The position numbers and the translations under genes were made by a program. A DNA stretch of 64,000 nucleotides from UBA7803 sp041686955 (lineage in GTDB: Bacteria; Pseudomonadota; Gammaproteobacteria; Pseudomonadales; Azotimanducaceae), in contig JAWLCV010000008.1 in assembly GCA_041686955.1 (NCBI GenBank), positions 19,066-83,065 of the forward strand, in the 5' to 3' direction. Within the stretch, counting starts at the first letter, position 1; every line of letters starts with the position of its first letter. The notes under the pieces were generated by a model. The model searched no databases, was not told the DNA's origin, and saw only the letters and a list, made by a program, of their open reading frames with translations. This document shows, piece by piece, positions 35,581-44,002 of this stretch.

Positions 35581-36711
35581 GTGACCGAGCCCCGTTCCGG
35601 CCGGGTCGGCCTGTTCCTCGGCGGCGACGTCATGACCGGGCGGGGCATCGACCAGATTCTTCCGCATCCCTGCGCGCCGGACCTGTACGAGCGGTGGGTG
35701 CAGCACGCCGACGATTACGTGGCCCTGGCAGAACGCCGCAACGGGCCCATTGCGCGTCCCGTATCGTTCTCCTACATCTGGGGCGATGCCCTGGACGAGC
35801 TGGCGACCCGCCGGCCGGACGCGCGGATCATCAATCTGGAAACCAGCGTCACCACCAGCACCAGCTACGAGGCCGCCAAAGGCATCCACTACCGGATGAA
35901 CCCGCGCAACCTGCCCTGCATCGGCGCCGCTGGCATCGACTGTTGCGTGCTCGCGAACAATCACGTGCTGGATTGGGGCGTGGAGGGGCTGCTGGAGACG
36001 CTCGCCTCCCTCGACGCGGCGTCCATCAGCAGGGCCGGGGCCGGCCGCGACCAGGCCGAGGCGGCCCGTCCCGCGGTGCTGCCGCTGCAGGGGGGCGGGC
36101 GGTTGCTGGTGTTCGCCTTCGCGCTCGGCTCCAGCGGCGTTCCGGCGAGTTGGGCTGCCACGGCGGAACGTCCCGGCGTCAATTACCTGCCGGACGCGGC
36201 TGAACGGCGCCTCGAGCGGATTGCGGCGGCCGTGAACGACCATCGCCGGCCCGGTGATCTCATTCTGGTTTCGATCCACTGGGGCGGGAACTGGGGATAC
36301 GAGATCCCCGAGCACCACGTGGCTCTGGCCCATGGTCTCGTGGACCACGCGGGCGTTCACGTGGTGCACGGCCACTCGTCCCATCATCCGCTGGCCGTGG
36401 AGGTGTACAGGGGGGCTCCCGTGCTGTACGGGTGCGGCGATCTGCTCAACGACTACGAAGGGATTCGCGGCTACGAAGCCTTCAGGAGCGATCTCACCTT
36501 CTTGTACTTCCCGGTGCTCGACGCCGCCGGCGGAGCACTGACGGCATTCGAGCTGGTGCCGTTCCGGATTCGTCGGCTGCGCCTGAATCGCTGCAGCGAG
36601 TCGGAAGTGCACTGGCTGGCCGGGCGCCTGGACGAGCAGGGTGCGCGCTTTGGCGTGCGGGTGTCGGAGCAGCCAGGTCATCTGTCGCTGCACTGGGAGC
36701 CGGGTGCTTGA
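35581..36711 (+). CDS. CapA family (poly-gamma-glutamate synthesis-like) metallophosphatase-fold protein
   Basis: A 376-residue protein with CapA/PgsA motifs in order: GGDVMTGRG, NLETSVTTS, LANNHVLDWGVEGLLETL, VSIHWGGNWGYEIPEHHVALAHGLVDHAGVHVVHGHSSH and LYGCGDLLNDYEG. The Asp/His/Asn set is that of the calcineurin-like fold. No signal peptide or membrane anchor, unlike true capsule proteins. GTG 35581 is preferred over GTG 35551 because GGAGGA stands 7 bp before it. Role unknown; not evidence of a capsule. Confidence 0.85.
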   Translation: MTEPRSGRVGLFLGGDVMTGRGIDQILPHPCAPDLYERWVQHADDYVALAERRNGPIARPVSFSYIWGDALDELATRRPDARIINLETSVTTSTSYEAAKGIHYRMNPRNLPCIGAAGIDCCVLANNHVLDWGVEGLLETLASLDAASISRAGAGRDQAEAARPAVLPLQGGGRLLVFAFALGSSGVPASWAATAERPGVNYLPDAAERRLERIAAAVNDHRRPGDLILVSIHWGGNWGYEIPEHHVALAHGLVDHAGVHVVHGHSSHHPLAVEVYRGAPVLYGCGDLLNDYEGIRGYEAFRSDLTFLYFPVLDAAGGALTAFELVPFRIRRLRLNRCSESEVHWLAGRLDEQGARFGVRVSEQPGHLSLHWEPGA

Positions 36712-36738
36712 GGCGGCTTGTCACCCGCGTGGCCGTTC

Positions 36739-36968
36739 TTGACATCCCCGGCGAAGGGCGTATGGTCGCGGTCATGAAAGCCTGCAACCACATGTATACC
36801 CGCATGCCCACCCACGACGGGTTCGTGGGTAGCTGACGCGTTGCACGGCTTCACTCACCGGTGCAACGCCGGTGAGATGCACAGCGACTCTTCGTTCGAG
36901 CAGTATCACGGTCCTCTCATCTTTCTCCGGCGGCACCGACCCGATTCGGCGTGACGTTCCGTCACGCC
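36739..36968 (+). promoter_or_regulatory. promoter and multi-hairpin leader or small RNA
   Basis: TTGACA (36739-36744), 16 bp, TATGGT (36761-36766) form a sigma-70 promoter. The transcript would contain four perfect stems: 36810-36830 (8 bp), 36838-36869 (9 bp, GCGTTGCAC/GTGCAACGC), 36854-36876 (8 bp, CTCACCGG/CCGGTGAG) and 36948-36968 (8 bp). The second and third share 36861-36869 and exclude each other, as in attenuators and riboswitches. The last stem ends 5 bp before the ribosome site of the next gene. I match it to no known RNA family. Confidence 0.5.
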
Positions 36969-36986
36969 CGCGCAGGAGAGAGCGCC

Positions 36987-37292
36987 ATGGAGACGTTCTG
37001 GCTGGTGGTGGTAGCGGTGACGATGGTCGCTTACCCCGTGTTTCTGGTGCGCAGCGCGCTGCGGGGGCGGCGCTGGGCGATGGAGACCCTCGAGGCCATG
37101 CGCTATCTGGAGGGTCACCTGACGGCCACCACCTGGCGGGCTCCGGAAGATCGGGAGGAGCCCCCGGGTCGGGAGCCCCAAGGGAGCGCACGGAGTTTGC
37201 ATCCCCCGTCCGTCGTCGGTTTTCCGCCGTCCGCGAGTGGCGCGACGCCGGATGCGGACCGGCGGGAAGCGAAAAGCGAACGCCGCCTTTGA
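36987..37292 (+). CDS. small single-helix membrane protein
   Basis: A 101-residue protein beginning METFWLVVVAVTMVAYPVFLV, one membrane helix, then a basic segment (RSALRGRRW) and a long polar, Pro/Glu/Arg-rich tail. ATG 36987 has AGGAGAG upstream. Its 5' leader is the hairpin-rich region described separately. No family recognised. Confidence 0.6.
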   Translation: METFWLVVVAVTMVAYPVFLVRSALRGRRWAMETLEAMRYLEGHLTATTWRAPEDREEPPGREPQGSARSLHPPSVVGFPPSASGATPDADRREAKSERRL

Positions 37293-37318
37293 GTCCCAAC
37301 CGCTTCGGTGGGTATCAT
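37289..37318 (+). promoter_or_regulatory. promoter for cfa
   Basis: TTGAGT (37289-37294), an 18-bp spacer and TATCAT (37313-37318) stand 35 bp before the GTG at 37354, whose ribosome site is GAGGAGG. Confidence 0.5.
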
Positions 37319-37353
37319 TGTTGCCTACCGCGCGACGCGAGGAGGACGTACCG

Positions 37354-38640
37354 GTGAACGGGAAGTCGCAGGACGAGCTGGGGAAGAGCCAGGCCCTGGA
37401 CATCGCGGCGTCGGCGGCCCGCTCCGGAGCGGCGACCGAGCTCGAGCGGCGGTTGCTCGGCAGGCTCCTGGAGGCGGTCGGACAGCCGCCCGTGGCCCTG
37501 GAGCTGTGGGACGGCCAGCGGCTGGAACCCGCCGGAGAGCCGCGGGCGACGGTGCGGCTCCACGACCGTGGCGCCCTCTATCGGCTGCTCTACAAGCCCA
37601 CCCGCACTTTCGGCGAGCTGTACGCCGCCGGGCGTCTGAGCGTCGACGGCGATATGGTCGCCACCTTGGAGATGCTCTACCGCGCACTGGCGGAGGTGGA
37701 CCGGCGCTCGGGTGCCGCCCAGCGGCTGGCGCGGCGCCTGGTGACCAAGCGGGCCCGCCGCAATACGCTGGAGGGCAGCCGCAACAACATTCACTCCCAT
37801 TACGACCTGGGCAATCGGTTCTACGAGCTCTGGCTCGACCGCGACTACACCCAGTACACGTGCGCTTACTATCCGACGCTGCAGGCGAGCCTGGAGCAGG
37901 CGCAGGCCGCGAAGCTCGAGCTGGTGTGCCGCAAGCTGCGCCTGCAGCCGGGCGAGACGGTGGTGGAGGCCGGCAGCGGCTGGGGGGGCCTGGGCCGTTA
38001 CCTGGTGCGTCACTACGGCGTGAAGGTTCGCTCCTACAACATCTCCACCGAGCAGGTGGCGTACGCCCGGGAGCGGGCCCGGCGGGAGGGTCTCGCCGAC
38101 GCGGTGGAGTACGTCGAGGACGACTACCGCAACGTCACCGGCCAATACGATGTATTCGTTTCCGTGGGCATGCTCGAGCACGTGGGCGTGGAGAACTACC
38201 GGGTGCTGGGGCGCACCATCGACCGGTGCTTGAAGGACGAGGGCCGCGGCCTGATCCATTCCATCGGCCAGGACGTGCCGAGGCCGCTCAGCGAGTGGAT
38301 CGAGGCGTACATCTTTCCCGGCGCCTATCCTCCGACCCTGCGGGAGATGATGGAGATCTTCGAGCCCTTCGGATTCTCGGTTGCGGACGTCGAAAACCTC
38401 CGGCCCCACTACGCCCAGACGCTGCGGCACTGGCTGGAACGGTTCGAGGAAAACGCCGTCCGGGTGGCGGAGATGTTCGACGAGGACTTCGTGCGCGCCT
38501 GGCGGCTGTATCTGTCCGGTTCCGTGGCGGCGTTCACCGAAGGCCAGCTCCAGCTCTTCCAGGTGTTGTTCCGCCGGCCGGACTGCCGGGTTCTGCCCAT
38601 GACCCGGGACCACATGCGCGTCGGGCTGCAGGAGGTCTAG
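37354..38640 (+). CDS. cyclopropane-fatty-acyl-phospholipid synthase-family methyltransferase
   Basis: A 428-residue protein with the Cfa domain: NIHSHYDLGNRFYELWLDRDYTQYTCAYY, AGSGWGGLGRYLVRHYGVKV (SAM-binding), VSVGMLEHVG, and FPGAYPPTLREMME. An N-terminal lipid-binding module (residues 30-130, LYKPTRTFGELYAAGRLSVDGD) is normal for Cfa. It methylates double bonds of membrane phospholipid acyl chains. The GTG of the flavoprotein follows the stop with no gap, so a two-step lipid modification is possible; in tuberculostearate synthesis a Cfa-like methyltransferase also partners a flavoprotein, though of a different family. Confidence 0.9.
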   Translation: MNGKSQDELGKSQALDIAASAARSGAATELERRLLGRLLEAVGQPPVALELWDGQRLEPAGEPRATVRLHDRGALYRLLYKPTRTFGELYAAGRLSVDGDMVATLEMLYRALAEVDRRSGAAQRLARRLVTKRARRNTLEGSRNNIHSHYDLGNRFYELWLDRDYTQYTCAYYPTLQASLEQAQAAKLELVCRKLRLQPGETVVEAGSGWGGLGRYLVRHYGVKVRSYNISTEQVAYARERARREGLADAVEYVEDDYRNVTGQYDVFVSVGMLEHVGVENYRVLGRTIDRCLKDEGRGLIHSIGQDVPRPLSEWIEAYIFPGAYPPTLREMMEIFEPFGFSVADVENLRPHYAQTLRHWLERFEENAVRVAEMFDEDFVRAWRLYLSGSVAAFTEGQLQLFQVLFRRPDCRVLPMTRDHMRVGLQEV

Positions 38641-39612
38641 GTGGAGCGCCGGGAGGTCATCGTGGTAGGCGGCGGGCCCGGGGGCGCCTCTGCCGCCTGG
38701 GAGCTCGAGCGCGGGGGCTGGAACCCGCTGGTGCTGGACCGGGAAACCTTTCCCCGGGAGAAGCTGTGCGCCGGCTGGATCACCCCCGAGGTGGTCCGTG
38801 ATCTGGCGATGACGCCGGAGGAGTACCCTCACCGTTTCCTCACCTTCGAGGTGATGAACGTGTCCTTCAAGGGGCTGCGGGTGCCGTTGCGCTCACCGCA
38901 GCATTCCATCCGCCGCTTCGAGTTCGATGCCTGGCTGCTGCAGCGCTCGGGGGCGGACGTGGCGCGGCACAACGTGCGGCGGATCGTCGAGGAGGAGGGC
39001 GGCTACCGCATCGACGACGACTACTGGTGCCGCTACCTGGTCGGCGCGGGGGGCACCCGCTGCCCGGTCTATCGGGAGCTGTTTCGCGGCCGCAAGCCGC
39101 GCGGCAAGGGCCTGCAGGCGGTGACCCTGGAGCAGGAATTTCCTCACGACTGGCAGGACGAGCGCTGCCACCTCTGGTTTCTCGACGACGGGCTCCCCGG
39201 CTACGCCTGGTACGTGCCCAAGGCCGACGGCTACCTCAACGTGGGGGTCGGCGGCATGGCGGAGAAGCTCAAGCGGCGCGGCGACGACATTCGACGCCAC
39301 TGGCAGCGGCTGCGGGAGCGCCTGGTGCGGCAGGGTCTCGTGGCGGAGCCGCCGGACGATCCCGGCGGCTACAGCTACTTCCTGCGCGACCGCAGCGATC
39401 CGGAGCGGCTCGGTAATGCCTTCGTGGTGGGCGATGCCGCGGGCCTCGCCACCCGGGACATGTGCGAAGGTATCGGTCCGGCGGTGCGCAGCGGGCTGGC
39501 CGCCGCGCGCGCCATCATGGCGGGGGAGCCCTACGATCTCGCCCACATCGATGCCTTCACCTCCGGCAATCTGCTGGTGAAGAAAGGTCTCGAGCGGATG
39601 TTCCTCGGCTGA
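38641..39612 (+). CDS. geranylgeranyl-reductase-like FAD-dependent oxidoreductase
   Basis: A 323-residue flavoprotein: VIVVGGGPGGASAAWELERGGWNPLVLDRETFPREKLCAGWITP is the FAD-binding and Cys-containing motif of the geranylgeranyl reductase family; YLVGAGGTRCPVYR and GNAFVVGDAAGLATRDMCEGIGPAVRSGLAAA complete it. Family members reduce isolated C=C bonds of isoprenoid or lipid chains, others halogenate or hydroxylate. GTG 38641 directly abuts the cfa stop, so co-translation is likely and a lipid substrate is a fair inference. Confidence 0.85.
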   Translation: MERREVIVVGGGPGGASAAWELERGGWNPLVLDRETFPREKLCAGWITPEVVRDLAMTPEEYPHRFLTFEVMNVSFKGLRVPLRSPQHSIRRFEFDAWLLQRSGADVARHNVRRIVEEEGGYRIDDDYWCRYLVGAGGTRCPVYRELFRGRKPRGKGLQAVTLEQEFPHDWQDERCHLWFLDDGLPGYAWYVPKADGYLNVGVGGMAEKLKRRGDDIRRHWQRLRERLVRQGLVAEPPDDPGGYSYFLRDRSDPERLGNAFVVGDAAGLATRDMCEGIGPAVRSGLAAARAIMAGEPYDLAHIDAFTSGNLLVKKGLERMFLG

Positions 39613-39621
39613 GCCGCCGGT

Positions 39622-41043
39622 TCAGGAACCCCCGGCCGCCGCGGTCCGGGCTTCCTCCGGCGCGGCGGGAGCGCTCTCCCCGTGCTCCGTGGCCAGCGTC
39701 TTCAGCGACCATGAGCCGAACGTCCGCTCCGAGATCCGCCTGCGCTCGCGCAGCACCGCGGTGACGCCCGGGTGCTCCGCCAGCGGGAGACGCGTCATCG
39801 CGCGCGCGCCGCCGGACCCCCCATCGCGCATGGCTTCGAGCAGGTCGTGCACCGAGGCGTTCTCCCAGGGGCAGCCCGGAAGGTAGGCCGAGGCCGATGG
39901 GGAGGCGCATTCGGTGCGAACGACCAGGCCCCGGGCTTCGAGAGTTCCCAGGACCTGCTCGAGCGCGCTGGAAGGCACCGCCAGCCTGTGCGCCAGATCG
40001 TCCAGGGTATCCGGCGGGTCGCCACCGTAGAACCGCTTGCCGATCAGGCACACGGCGGCCAGCGCCAGGCGTTCGCGATCGCTCGTGCTGATGCGGCCGG
40101 TGAGCTGCCGTCCCGGAAGGTATTCGGGATGCTGGCGGTAGAAGGCGATGCAGGCGCCCACCAGCAGGACGAGCCAGCTCACGTACAGCCAGATCATGAA
40201 CAGGATGGGCGTGGCGAAACCGGAATAGATGGCCGTGTACTGATTCGCCCGGGAGACGAATCCCGCGAACAACCAGCCCACCGCGTTCCAGACGATTCCC
40301 GCCACCAGGCCTCCTGCGAACGCAGGACCGAGGCGTACCCGGGTGTGCGGAATGAAGACGTAGATGAAGGTGAAGGCCAGCACCACCATCGCCACGGGCA
40401 CCAGGCGCCCGGCGAGATCCACCAGCCATCCCACGGGACGGATGCTGACGATCCGCTCCATCAACGGATCGGACATGACCGTCGCCATGATCCCCAGTGC
40501 CGTGAACACCAGCACGGGTCCCACGATGATGACGCTGAGATAGTCCTTGAATCGCTCGGCGAAGGTGCGGGTGGCGCCGACCTGCCACACGTCGTTGAAC
40601 GCATGCTCGATCTTCTGGATCAGCGAGATGACCGTGTAGAACAGCAACAGAAAACCGACGAAGCCCAGGACACCCACCTGGACGTTGTCGACGAAGGAGA
40701 CGATGCTGGTGACGATCTCGTCGCGGCGCTCTCCCAGCGGTTCCAGCGCATTGTGGAGAAACGGCTCGATCTGATTGTGGACACCGAAGCCCTTGAGGAT
40801 CGAGAAGCTGATGGCGAGCAACGGCACCAGCGACAGCAGGGTGGTGTACACCAGGCTCATGGCGCGCAGGGTGATCTGACCCGCCGCCAGATCCCTTCCC
40901 ACCGCCCAGACGAGCTGGAGTACCCCGAGCAGAGCCGCGTGCCAGCGGGAACGGGGCTCCTCGTTCCAGACGAAGCGCCCCAAGGCGCTCCCCAGGGCGC
41001 GCCCCGGGGCGGCGCTGAAGGCGAATCGATCCTGGTCGTTCAT
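39622..41043 (-). CDS. YihY/BrkB-family inner-membrane protein with C-terminal winged helix
   Basis: A 473-residue protein. Residues 40-300 form the six-helix YihY/BrkB domain (ITLRAMSLVYTTLLSLVPLLAISFSILKGFG; FSGFATPILFMIWLYVSWLVLLVGACIAF). Residues 315-400 read as a DtxR/RpiR-like winged helix (ERLALAAVCLIGKRFYGGDPPDTLDDLAHRLAVPSSALEQVLGTLEARGLV), a common extension in proteobacterial members. Function unsettled; earlier called ribonuclease BN by mistake. ATG 41043 starts the canonical N terminus. Tail-to-tail with the flavoprotein gene. Confidence 0.9.
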   Translation of the reverse strand: MNDQDRFAFSAAPGRALGSALGRFVWNEEPRSRWHAALLGVLQLVWAVGRDLAAGQITLRAMSLVYTTLLSLVPLLAISFSILKGFGVHNQIEPFLHNALEPLGERRDEIVTSIVSFVDNVQVGVLGFVGFLLLFYTVISLIQKIEHAFNDVWQVGATRTFAERFKDYLSVIIVGPVLVFTALGIMATVMSDPLMERIVSIRPVGWLVDLAGRLVPVAMVVLAFTFIYVFIPHTRVRLGPAFAGGLVAGIVWNAVGWLFAGFVSRANQYTAIYSGFATPILFMIWLYVSWLVLLVGACIAFYRQHPEYLPGRQLTGRISTSDRERLALAAVCLIGKRFYGGDPPDTLDDLAHRLAVPSSALEQVLGTLEARGLVVRTECASPSASAYLPGCPWENASVHDLLEAMRDGGSGGARAMTRLPLAEHPGVTAVLRERRRISERTFGSWSLKTLATEHGESAPAAPEEARTAAAGGS

Positions 41044-41147
41044 GGCGCGGCCTTCCGGCGTGCGCAGCCGGCACGGGTGATGGCGATGAATTGTCGGGGT
41101 TGCGCCCGCCGAAGGCAACGACGCCCCCGGCGTCCTAACATGGCGTC

Positions 41148-41570
41148 ATGGAACTGAACGAGCGATTGGAGGCGTTGCTGTGGCTGGCCACCGGCATTTC
41201 GCTGGTGGCCTTCGTCGCCACCGTCGTCGGCGTGCCCTGGGTGGTTGCCCGGTTGCCGCACGACTACTTCAGCAGGCCGCGACGCTACGTATGGCGCACA
41301 CTGGCCGACGAGCCCCTGCCGGCGCTGGTGCTGGGTGCGGCGAAGAACGTGCTGGGGGCGGTGCTGGTCTGTCTCGGCGCGATCATGCTGGTGACGCCCG
41401 GACAGGGACTCATCACCCTGCTGGTGGGTCTTCTGCTGATGAACTTTCCGGGCAAGTACCAGCTCGAGCGGTGGCTGGTCATGCGTCCCGGGGTCTTGCG
41501 GGCGCTCAACTGGCTGCGCCGGCGGCGCGGCCGCAGGCCGTTCGACGCGCCGCCGCCGGATTCGTCGTGA
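41148..41570 (+). CDS. small PGPGW-type membrane protein
   Basis: A 140-residue protein with two or three membrane helices (residues 10-33 and 62-95) and a TPGQGLITLLVGLLLMNFPGKYQLERWLVMRPGVL segment, the core of the PGPGW transmembrane family, followed by a basic Arg tail and Pro-rich end. Function unknown. It is divergent from the BrkB gene and precedes the Mrp operon by a sigma-54-like site, but is not clearly part of that operon. Confidence 0.75.
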   Translation: MELNERLEALLWLATGISLVAFVATVVGVPWVVARLPHDYFSRPRRYVWRTLADEPLPALVLGAAKNVLGAVLVCLGAIMLVTPGQGLITLLVGLLLMNFPGKYQLERWLVMRPGVLRALNWLRRRRGRRPFDAPPPDSS

Positions 41571-41590
41571 CCGCCGCCCGGCGTCTCCCC

Positions 41591-41606
41591 TGGTACGGCG
41601 CTTGCA
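41591..41606 (+). promoter_or_regulatory. sigma-54 promoter for the Mrp/Mbh-type operon
   Basis: TGGTACGGCGCTTGCA differs from the RpoN consensus TGGCACG-N4-TTGCA by one base and keeps the 10-bp GG/GC spacing. Transcription would start near 41617, 26 nt before GTG 41643 and just before a GGGAGG ribosome site. Confidence 0.75.
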
Positions 41607-41642
41607 TCGGCGCGGGTTCCGTGACCCGATCGGGAGGTGACC

Positions 41643-42173
41643 GTGGCACCCGGCAGCCAACCATTCTGGCAATGGCCGCCCGCGCCGGCCGTGCTTCTCA
41701 ACCGGCTGCTGCTGTGCGTGCTGGTGTGGTGGGTCCTCTCCGGCGGAGATCCCGGCTCCTGGGCCGTGGGTGTGCCCGTCACCGCGATTGCCGCCGTGCT
41801 CAGCAGCATCATGCTGCCGCCGTTCCGCTGGTCGCTCGGCGGTGCGATCCGGTTCTGGCCGTTCTTCTTGTGGGCGTCCCTCAGGGGCGGGTTCGACGTG
41901 GCGATGCGGGCACTGCACCGCCGGCTGCCGTTGTATCCGGGCGTGGTGCCGCACGCCACGCGCCTGCCCGGACCGGTGGCCCAGGTGTCCATGGTGAACC
42001 TCATGAGCCTGGTTCCCGGGACCCTGGCTGCCGACCTCAGGGACGGCTGCATTCTCGTTCACGCGCTCGATTCCCGCGGCCCGATCGGGGCCAACGTCGC
42101 GAGCTCGGAGCGCCGGGTGGCGGCGCTGTTCGCGCTGGAGCCACGCGACTTCGAGCCGCCGGAACCCGGGTGA
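41643..42173 (+). CDS. mnhE: Na+/H+ antiporter subunit E (MnhE/MbhA-like)
   Basis: A 176-residue membrane protein with the MnhE domain: PAVLLNRLLLCVLVWWVLSGG, FWPFFLWASLRGGFDVAMRAL, and SLVPGTLAADLRDGCILVHALD. It is the first subunit of a multisubunit Mrp-type cation/proton antiporter in the inner membrane. GTG 41643 is preferred to GTG 41637 because GGGAGG ends 5 bp before it. Followed within 3 bp by subunit F. Confidence 0.9.
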   Translation: MAPGSQPFWQWPPAPAVLLNRLLLCVLVWWVLSGGDPGSWAVGVPVTAIAAVLSSIMLPPFRWSLGGAIRFWPFFLWASLRGGFDVAMRALHRRLPLYPGVVPHATRLPGPVAQVSMVNLMSLVPGTLAADLRDGCILVHALDSRGPIGANVASSERRVAALFALEPRDFEPPEPG

Positions 42174-42176
42174 GGC

Positions 42177-42464
42177 GTGGTGGCCAGCTTCTGTATCGGC
42201 GCGGCGGGCTTTCTCTTTCTCACCATGGTGGCGGGATTCTGGCGGGTGCTGCGTGGTCCGGATGCCGGAGACAGGCTGATGGCCGCGCAGCTTTTCGGCA
42301 GCACCGTGTCGGCGATCATGCTGCTGCTGGCCGAGGCGCAGGGCAATCCGGGGCTGCGGAGCGTGGCGCTCGTGTTCGCCTCTCTGGCGGTGGTATCGGT
42401 GGTGGCATTCGTTCGCCTGGCGTGGACCGACGAGCCCGCCGAGGAGGTGGATGGTGGTGCTTGA
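42177..42464 (+). CDS. mnhF: Na+/H+ antiporter subunit F (MnhF/MbhB-like)
   Basis: A 95-residue, three-helix protein with FRVLRGPDAGDRLMAAQLFGSTVSAIMLLLAEAQ, the MnhF/MrpF signature. GTG start 4 bp after the subunit E stop; its end overlaps the subunit G start by 14 bp. Normal length for the family. Confidence 0.9.
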   Translation: MVASFCIGAAGFLFLTMVAGFWRVLRGPDAGDRLMAAQLFGSTVSAIMLLLAEAQGNPGLRSVALVFASLAVVSVVAFVRLAWTDEPAEEVDGGA

Positions 42465-42753
42465 CGTGATCACGGTGCTGCTGGTCACTGCAGGCGCAGG
42501 ATTCTTCCTCGCCGGCACCGTGGGCCTGATCCGCTTCCCCGATTTCTTCACCCGCATCCACGCCATGACCAAGGCGGACAACGTGGGCCTGGGACTCGTG
42601 GTGCTCGGGCTCGCGGGCCAGGCCGACACGCTGGCCACCGTGGGTCAGCTCCTGGTGGTGTGGTTGCTGGTGCTGCTCTCGAGCGCCACCAGCGCGCACC
42701 TGCTGGCCAGCGGCGCACTGCGCCGCGGCATGACTCCGTGGAGACCCCGGTGA
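42451..42753 (+). CDS. mnhG: Na+/H+ antiporter subunit G (MnhG/MbhC-like)
   Basis: A 100-residue three-helix protein with GFFLAGTVGLIRFPDFFTRIHAMTKADNVGLGLVVLGL, the MnhG signature. ATG 42451 lies inside the subunit F gene behind GAGGAGG. Its stop overlaps the next start (GTGA). Confidence 0.92.
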   Translation: MVVLDVITVLLVTAGAGFFLAGTVGLIRFPDFFTRIHAMTKADNVGLGLVVLGLAGQADTLATVGQLLVVWLLVLLSSATSAHLLASGALRRGMTPWRPR

Positions 42754-43028
42754 GCGCGCTGATGTGGATGCTGGACGGCGCGCTGGCCATCAGCCTGGTA
42801 TGGATCGCCTCGCGAGCGCTGGCCGCCGACGATCTGTTCGAAGCGGTGGCGCTGTTCGTCGCCTTCGGCCTGCTCATGACCCTCGCCTGGGTGCGGCTCG
42901 ATGCTGTGGACGTGGCGTTGGCGGAGGCGGGTATCGGTGCCGGATTCACCGGCGCCCTGTTCCTCGCCGGAGTCGCGCGTCTCGAGCTAAAGTCCCGGGT
43001 GCGGCCTCCCGACGGGGATGGACGTTGA
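42750..43028 (+). CDS. DUF4040 / MbhD-like antiporter subunit
   Basis: A 92-residue three-helix protein matching the MbhD (DUF4040) module, which in classical Mrp systems is the C-terminal part of MrpA: LIWIASRALAADDLFEAVALFVAFGLLMTLAWVRLDAVDVALAEAGIGAGFTGALFLAG, including the VALAEA segment. The GTG overlaps the subunit G stop. Its separate existence shows the Mbh-type, not classical MrpA, gene arrangement. Confidence 0.8.
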   Translation: MSALMWMLDGALAISLVWIASRALAADDLFEAVALFVAFGLLMTLAWVRLDAVDVALAEAGIGAGFTGALFLAGVARLELKSRVRPPDGDGR

Positions 43029-43696
43029 CACGCGCGCCCTCCAGGCTGGCGCTCTGGCCCCTGCTGCTGGCCCTCGGCGGTGGGCTCGGCTGGGCCGTGC
43101 TGTCCCTTCCCCCGGTGGCCAGGGGGCTCGGGGACGACGTGCACCGGCACCTCGAGGTCAGCGGCGTGGAGAGTCCGGTGACCGCCGTGCTGCTGAACTT
43201 CCGGAGCTACGATACCTTGCTCGAGATCGCGGTGCTGGCGCTGGCCGCCGTGGCGATCTGGTCCGTGGCGACCATGCCGCGGCGCCGCCGGGGGGTAGCC
43301 GGACCCGTGCTCGTATCGTTCGTCCAGGTTCTGGTTCCCTTCATGGTGCTGCTCGCCGGTTATCTCCTGTGGTCCGGATCCCATGCCGAAGGCGGGGCGT
43401 TCCAGGCGGGCGTGGTGCTGGCTGCAGCGGCGTTGCTCGTGATCCTGGCTGGGGCTCCGTTGCCGGAGGGGGCCGGCGGCTGGCCGCTGCGGGCCGGCTT
43501 GACGCTGGGCCTGCTGGTGTTCCTTGCGGTGGGGGCGCTGGTGGCCGCCACCGGACGCCACTTTCTCGAGTTCCCGCCCGCCTGGGCGGGTGGGCTGATC
43601 CTGCTGATCGAGGCCGCTGCCGCGCTGTCCATCGGCTGCAGCCTGGCGTTGGCGTTTCGCGGGGGGAGGCCGCGGAGCGCGGAGCCCGGCTCGTGA
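43025..43696 (+). CDS. MbhE plus MnhB-like fused antiporter subunit
   Basis: A 223-residue membrane protein. The first part (to about residue 75) holds the MbhE motif GVESPVTAVLLNFRSYDTLLEIAVLALAAVAIW; the rest is a MnhB/MbhF domain with FVQVLVPFMVLLAGYLLWSGSHAEGGAFQAGVVLAAAALL. In Pyrococcus Mbh these are two proteins. Start is TTG 43025 overlapping the upstream TGA (TTGA); no other start fits because the preceding frame belongs to the neighbour. Confidence 0.8.
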   Translation: MTRAPSRLALWPLLLALGGGLGWAVLSLPPVARGLGDDVHRHLEVSGVESPVTAVLLNFRSYDTLLEIAVLALAAVAIWSVATMPRRRRGVAGPVLVSFVQVLVPFMVLLAGYLLWSGSHAEGGAFQAGVVLAAAALLVILAGAPLPEGAGGWPLRAGLTLGLLVFLAVGALVAATGRHFLEFPPAWAGGLILLIEAAAALSIGCSLALAFRGGRPRSAEPGS

Positions 43697-44001
43697 CCGT
43701 GGCGTTTCTCTATGCGCTGTCGGGGGTGGCCCTGTTCGTGGTCGCGTTTCACGCGCTGGTGAATCGCCGGCATTTACTGCACAAGATCATGTCGTTGAAC
43801 GTCCTGGGCAGCGGGGTGTTCCTGGTCATCGGCGCGCTGGCGCGGCGCGCCCCCACCGCGGATCCGGACCCGGTTCCTCTGGCGTTGGTGATCACGGGCA
43901 TCGTGGTGGCCGTGGCGGCCACTGCGCTCGGCATCGTGATCATGCTGCGTCTGCAGGCGGCCACCGGCCGGCCGGAGCTGCCCCCCGCGGACCGGAACTG
44001 A
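43693..44001 (+). CDS. mnhC: Na+/H+ antiporter subunit C (MnhC/MbhG, NuoK-like)
   Basis: A 102-residue three-helix protein related to NuoK: VALFVVAFHALVNRRHLLHKIMSLNVLGSGVFLVIGAL and DPVPLALVITGIVVAVAATALGIVIML. GTG 43693 overlaps the upstream TGA. Gene order C then D follows that of mnh/mbh operons. Confidence 0.88.
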   Translation: MTVAFLYALSGVALFVVAFHALVNRRHLLHKIMSLNVLGSGVFLVIGALARRAPTADPDPVPLALVITGIVVAVAATALGIVIMLRLQAATGRPELPPADRN

Positions 44002-44002
44002 C

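Noticed and set aside
36774..36836. Twenty-residue leader peptide in the hairpin-rich region
   Set aside because: No ribosome site and no run of a regulatory amino acid, so translational attenuation is unsupported.
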